Source of the DNA: DATEPR01 sp036503065
GTDB taxonomy: Bacteria; Actinomycetota; Actinomycetes; Mycobacteriales; Pseudonocardiaceae
Assembly: GCA_036503065.1 (NCBI GenBank)
Contig: DASXXM010000622.1
Location: 1 to 8,145 of the forward strand
DNA length: 8,145 nucleotides
Direction: 5' to 3'
In this document: positions 5,511 to 8,145 of the stretch, piece by piece
Position numbering within the stretch: the first letter of the stretch is position 1
Layout: the number at the start of each line of letters is the position of its first letter
The notes under the pieces: generated by a model
Told to the model about the DNA's origin: nothing
Seen by the model: only the letters and a program-made list of their open reading frames with translations
Databases searched by the model: none
Program-made: the position numbers and the translations under genes

Positions 5511-6739
5511 TGGCCGTGTTCCGGGACGTCGGCGAGCACTGGTACCTCTACGTGTCCATTCCGGTGCTGGCCGCGGTGATCGGCTACGTCACCAAGCTGG
5601 TCGCGATCCGCATGATGTTCCGGCCGCTGGACTACGTTGGCCGCAGGCCGTTCGGCTGGCAGGGCATCGTGCCGCGCCGCGCGGCCCGGATGGCCAGCAT
5701 CGCGTGCGACATGATGACCAGCCAACTGGTCTCGCCCGCCGACGTGGTCCGGCGCCTCGATCCCGATCGCATCGCCAAGGAGCTCGCCGGCCCGTTGCAG
5801 GCCGTGGCGGGCGATTTGGCCAGGGAGATCGCGGAGGAGCTGCAACCCGGCCTGTGGGACTCCCTGCCGGACCCGGTGCGCAGGCTGGTGGTGCGCAGGC
5901 TGCGCGGCGAGGCGCCGAAGCTGACCGCGTCCGTCCTGCGGTCCGTGCGGGACAACGTCGAGTCGGTGTTCGACCTCAAGGACATGGTCGTCACGAACCT
6001 GGTGCGCGACAAGGCATTGCTCAACCGCATGTTCACCGAGGCCGGGCACAGGGAGTTCCGGTTCATCGCCCGGTCGGGCCTGTTGTTCGGCGGCCTGATC
6101 GGCATCGTGCAGACCGTCGCGTGGGCGCTGTTCCGGCAACCGCTGATCATGCCGCTGTTCGGCGCGCTCACCGGCTGGTTCACCGACTGGCTCGCGTTGA
6201 AGATGATCTTCTATCCGATCGAGCCCAAGCGCTATTTCGGGCTGTTCACCTGGCAGGGCCTGTTCCTCAAGCGGCGTGACGAGGTGTCCGTGGCCTACGC
6301 GACGCTGATCGCCGACGAGATCATCACCCCGCACAAGGTGATCGAGGCCGTGCTGCACGGGCCGCTCGCCGACCGGCTGTTCGCGACGATCCAGCGGGAG
6401 GTGCAACGCGTGCTGTCCCGCCAGGCCGGTCCGGCCGCGCCGCTGGTGCTGTTCGCCGTCGGTTCCCAGCGCTACCAGCGGATGAAGCACCTGATCGCGG
6501 AGCGCGCGCTGGCCCTGCTGCCGGACACGCTCGGCCACATCGAGGACTACGCCCGCGACGCCATGGACATCCGCAACCTGTTGATCGGCAAGATGCGCGA
6601 ACTGTCCGCTGAGGACTTCGAGGGCCTGCTGCGGCCCGCGTTCCAACAGGACGAGTGGATCCTGATCACGGTCGGCGCCGTGCTCGGCTTCGCCGTCGGC
6701 GAGCTCCAGTCCCTGGTGCTGGAACACCTGGCCCGCTGA
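5510..6739 (+). CDS. DUF445 family membrane protein with internal duplication
   Basis: A 409-residue protein with predicted membrane segments at about 10-34, 190-208 (with a second arm at 211-230) and 383-404, separated by two long amphipathic helical regions. The signature IGYVTKLVAIRMMFRP (24-39) followed by WQGIVPRR (50-57) reappears as TGWFTDWLALKMIFYP (221-236) followed by WQGLFLKRR (248-256), so the protein is built from two similar halves. Such sequences are typical of DUF445 (YheB-like), whose biochemical role is not established. No catalytic motif is visible. The GTG at 5510 overlaps the stop of the Abi-alpha gene by one base; a GTG at 5516 lies at a better distance (8 bases) from the purine-rich GGGCGGG at 5501-5507 and may be the true start. 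Either way the two genes are almost certainly co-transcribed and translationally coupled. The stop is one base from the convergent aminotransferase gene. Confidence 0.85.
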   Translation: MAVFRDVGEHWYLYVSIPVLAAVIGYVTKLVAIRMMFRPLDYVGRRPFGWQGIVPRRAARMASIACDMMTSQLVSPADVVRRLDPDRIAKELAGPLQAVAGDLAREIAEELQPGLWDSLPDPVRRLVVRRLRGEAPKLTASVLRSVRDNVESVFDLKDMVVTNLVRDKALLNRMFTEAGHREFRFIARSGLLFGGLIGIVQTVAWALFRQPLIMPLFGALTGWFTDWLALKMIFYPIEPKRYFGLFTWQGLFLKRRDEVSVAYATLIADEIITPHKVIEAVLHGPLADRLFATIQREVQRVLSRQAGPAAPLVLFAVGSQRYQRMKHLIAERALALLPDTLGHIEDYARDAMDIRNLLIGKMRELSAEDFEGLLRPAFQQDEWILITVGAVLGFAVGELQSLVLEHLAR

Positions 6740-6740
6740 C

Positions 6741-7808
6741 TCAGCGCGGGAAACTCCGTGCCACGGCAAGGAAGGCGTCGTTCTCGGCCGGCTCGCCGAT
6801 CGTCACCCGCACGCCGTCCGCGGCGAACGCCCGCACGATCACCTTCTGGTCGAGGCTGTGGTCGTTGAACGCCTTGGTTCGCTCGCGCAGCGGCAGCCAC
6901 ACGAAGTTGCCCTGGGAGGGTGGCACCTCGTAGCCCATCGCCAGCAGCTCCGACCGGACCCGGCCGCGCTCGCCGACGATCTGCCGGCAGCGGGCCAGCA
7001 GCTCGTCCTCGGCGTCCAGCGACGCGATCGCCGCCACCTGTGCCAGCACGCTGACCCCGAACGGCACGAACGTCCTGCGTACCGCGGCGGTCACGGCCGC
7101 AGGCGCCACGCAGTAGCCGACCCGCAGCCCGGCCAGCCCGTAGGCCTTGGAGAACGTCCGCAGCACGGCCACGTTGGCACGGCCCCGCGCCCACGCGTCC
7201 TTGGCGACCGCGATGCCGTCGGGCACCTCGGGGTCGTCCACGAACTCCCGGTACGCCTCGTCGATCACGACCAGCACGTCGTCGGGCACCCCGTCGAGGA
7301 GTCGGCGCAGCTCGTCGGCCCGCAGCGCCGAGCCGGTCGGGTTGTTCGGCGTGCACGCGAACACCAGCCGGGTGGCCGGGCTGACCGCGGCCAGCATCGC
7401 GTCGATGTCCAGCCGGTATTCGCTGGTCAGCGGCACCGGCACGGCCCGGGCGCCGACCACCTTGGTGAGGATCGGGTACGCCTCGAACGACCGCCAGCCG
7501 AAGACCGCGTCGTCCGCGTGCGTGCAGGTGGCCTGCAACAGCTGTTGGCACAACGTCACCGAACCGCAGCCGACCGACAGCTGGTCCGCCGCCACGTCGA
7601 AGCGGGCCGCCAGCCGGGTGACCAGCGCGCCGGAATGGCTGTCCGGGTAACGGTTCACGTCGACCCCGGCCGCCGCGATCGCCGCCACCACGCTGGGCAG
7701 CGGGCCGGCCGCGACCTCGTTGCTGGCCAGCTTGATCGCGCCCGCGATGGTGCGCCCCGGCACGTAGGCGGGGAGTTGCTCGAGGTCGGCACGGGTACGG
7801 GCGGTCAC
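6741..7808 (-). CDS. pat: HisC/Pat-type aminotransferase (histidinol-phosphate or aromatic amino acid)
   Basis: A 355-residue PLP enzyme of fold type I, class I/II, complete by length. Key residues visible: the N-terminal KLASNEVAAGP (26-36, usually KLxSNExPxGP), NRYPD (52-56), TPNNPTG (153-159), DEAYREF (183-189) with the aspartate that holds the PLP nitrogen, the Schiff-base lysine K221 in TFSKAYGLAGLRVGY (218-232) with the phosphate-binding R229, and R334 in VRVTIG, expected to bind the substrate carboxylate. It moves an amino group between glutamate/2-oxoglutarate and histidinol phosphate or aromatic keto acids. The lone position outside any his operon fits the Pat (aromatic aminotransferase, HisC2-like) assignment, but HisC cannot be excluded. 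The GTG at 7808 has AGGAG (7814-7818) 5 bases upstream. It is divergent from the dienelactone hydrolase gene. Confidence 0.88.
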   Translation of the reverse strand: MTARTRADLEQLPAYVPGRTIAGAIKLASNEVAAGPLPSVVAAIAAAGVDVNRYPDSHSGALVTRLAARFDVAADQLSVGCGSVTLCQQLLQATCTHADDAVFGWRSFEAYPILTKVVGARAVPVPLTSEYRLDIDAMLAAVSPATRLVFACTPNNPTGSALRADELRRLLDGVPDDVLVVIDEAYREFVDDPEVPDGIAVAKDAWARGRANVAVLRTFSKAYGLAGLRVGYCVAPAAVTAAVRRTFVPFGVSVLAQVAAIASLDAEDELLARCRQIVGERGRVRSELLAMGYEVPPSQGNFVWLPLRERTKAFNDHSLDQKVIVRAFAADGVRVTIGEPAENDAFLAVARSFPR

Positions 7809-7928
7809 GGCTGCTCCTGGTCGTCTGCGGTCGGCGTCGGCACCGACGGTACCGAATCACACATCGCTGTTACGTGGCAGTTTCCACCGTCACGTTGACT
7901 GAGCACACCGAGATGGTTGGCTGGACGA
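7809..7928. promoter_or_regulatory. Divergent intergenic region, aminotransferase / dienelactone hydrolase
   Basis: These 120 bases lie between two divergent starts. They hold the aminotransferase ribosome binding site (7814-7818, minus strand). TTGACT at 7895-7900 on the plus strand resembles a -35, but no TANNNT stands 16-18 bases after it. On the minus strand, TAACAG and TACCGT are possible -10 hexamers. None of these is strong enough to name a promoter. Confidence 0.3.
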
Positions 7929-8145
7929 ATGACGGAGACCCGAACCGAGGTCATCGAGCTCGACGACGGCCGCTCCGTGCGGCTGACGGTCGCCGAACCG
8001 GATCGGCCGGTGCGCGGCGGACTCGTGGTGCTGCACGAGTCGCGGGGGGTCACCGACGTGGTGCGCGGCCTGGCGGCCAGCCTGGCCGACGAGGGGTGGC
8101 TCGCGGTGGCACCGCACCTCTACGGCGCGCAGCACGCCGACGAGG
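7929..8145 (+). CDS. Dienelactone hydrolase family protein, N-terminal part
   Basis: The first 72 codons of a gene that runs off the right edge. The protein begins MTETRTEVIELDDGRSVRL, then VRGGLVVLHESRGVTD (28-43) and WLAVAPHLYG (57-66). This is the alpha/beta-hydrolase start of the dienelactone hydrolase family: a beta strand ending in HE-x-x-G, with E37 matching the glutamate that in Pseudomonas dienelactone hydrolase (Glu36) interacts with the nucleophilic cysteine. The PHLY at 62-65 replaces the more common PDLY. The catalytic Cys (or Ser), Asp and His lie beyond the window, so activity cannot be judged. The ATG at 7929 has only a weak GGA upstream (CTGGACGA); an ATG at 7913 is out of frame. 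Family members hydrolyse cyclic esters, but many are of unknown substrate. Confidence 0.82.
   Translation, partial: MTETRTEVIELDDGRSVRLTVAEPDRPVRGGLVVLHESRGVTDVVRGLAASLADEGWLAVAPHLYGAQHADE

Noticed and set aside
4800..6739. Calling the Abi-alpha/DUF445 pair a toxin-antitoxin or confirmed phage defence system.
   Set aside because: Neither protein shows a toxin motif or nuclease residues, and there is no defence or mobile gene context in the window.
5279..6769. A 496-codon minus-strand frame opposite the Abi-alpha and DUF445 genes.
   Set aside because: His/Gln/Asp-rich composition typical of antisense shadow frames; the plus-strand frames have family motifs and start signals.
6858..7898. A 346-codon plus-strand frame opposite the aminotransferase.
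   Set aside because: The minus-strand frame has every PLP-enzyme motif; this one has none and is a compositional shadow.
7893..7925. TTGACT at 7895-7900 as the -35 of the dienelactone hydrolase promoter.
   Set aside because: No acceptable -10 hexamer lies at the right distance downstream.

Overview
The window is GC-rich with dense, strongly GC-biased coding on both strands. Its gene types (Abi-alpha/DUF4393, a DUF1906 lysozyme-like exoprotein, a DUF2304 partner of a polyprenyl-phosphate glycosyltransferase, a Pat/HisC aminotransferase) point to an actinomycete. A Pseudonocardiales-type chromosome is my best guess; there is no rRNA or other direct marker to confirm it. I saw no tRNA, rRNA, CRISPR array, transposase or attachment site.

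Layout, left to right. (1) 2-370 (+): the 3' end of an RCC1-repeat protein, followed by a 36-bp perfect palindrome that probably terminates transcription from both sides. (2) 424-1582 (-): a two-gene operon of a family 2 glycosyltransferase (start at 1582) and a small three-helix DUF2304 membrane protein. It looks like a polyprenyl-phosphate sugar synthase with a membrane partner. A long hairpin at 1625-1665 separates it from the next gene. (3) 1679-3979 (-): a large secreted protein with a signal peptide, a DUF1906 glycoside-hydrolase-like domain and three tandem 117-residue repeats. (4) 4091-4744 (+): a nitroreductase-family flavoprotein, divergent from the exoprotein. (5) 4800-6739 (+): a tight pair, an Abi-alpha (DUF4393) protein and a DUF445 membrane protein, joined by overlapping stop and start codons. 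(6) 6741-7808 (-): a histidinol-phosphate/aromatic aminotransferase, convergent with the DUF445 gene with one base between their stop codons. (7) 7929-8145 (+): the 5' end of a dienelactone hydrolase family gene, cut by the window edge.

Functionally, the left half is about the cell surface: lipid-linked sugar donor synthesis and a secreted hydrolase-like exoprotein. The right half is a mixture of small metabolic enzymes and one poorly understood two-gene unit (Abi-alpha plus DUF445). That unit is the best candidate here for undescribed biology. Nothing in the window proves that it is a defence system, and it could equally be ordinary envelope housekeeping.
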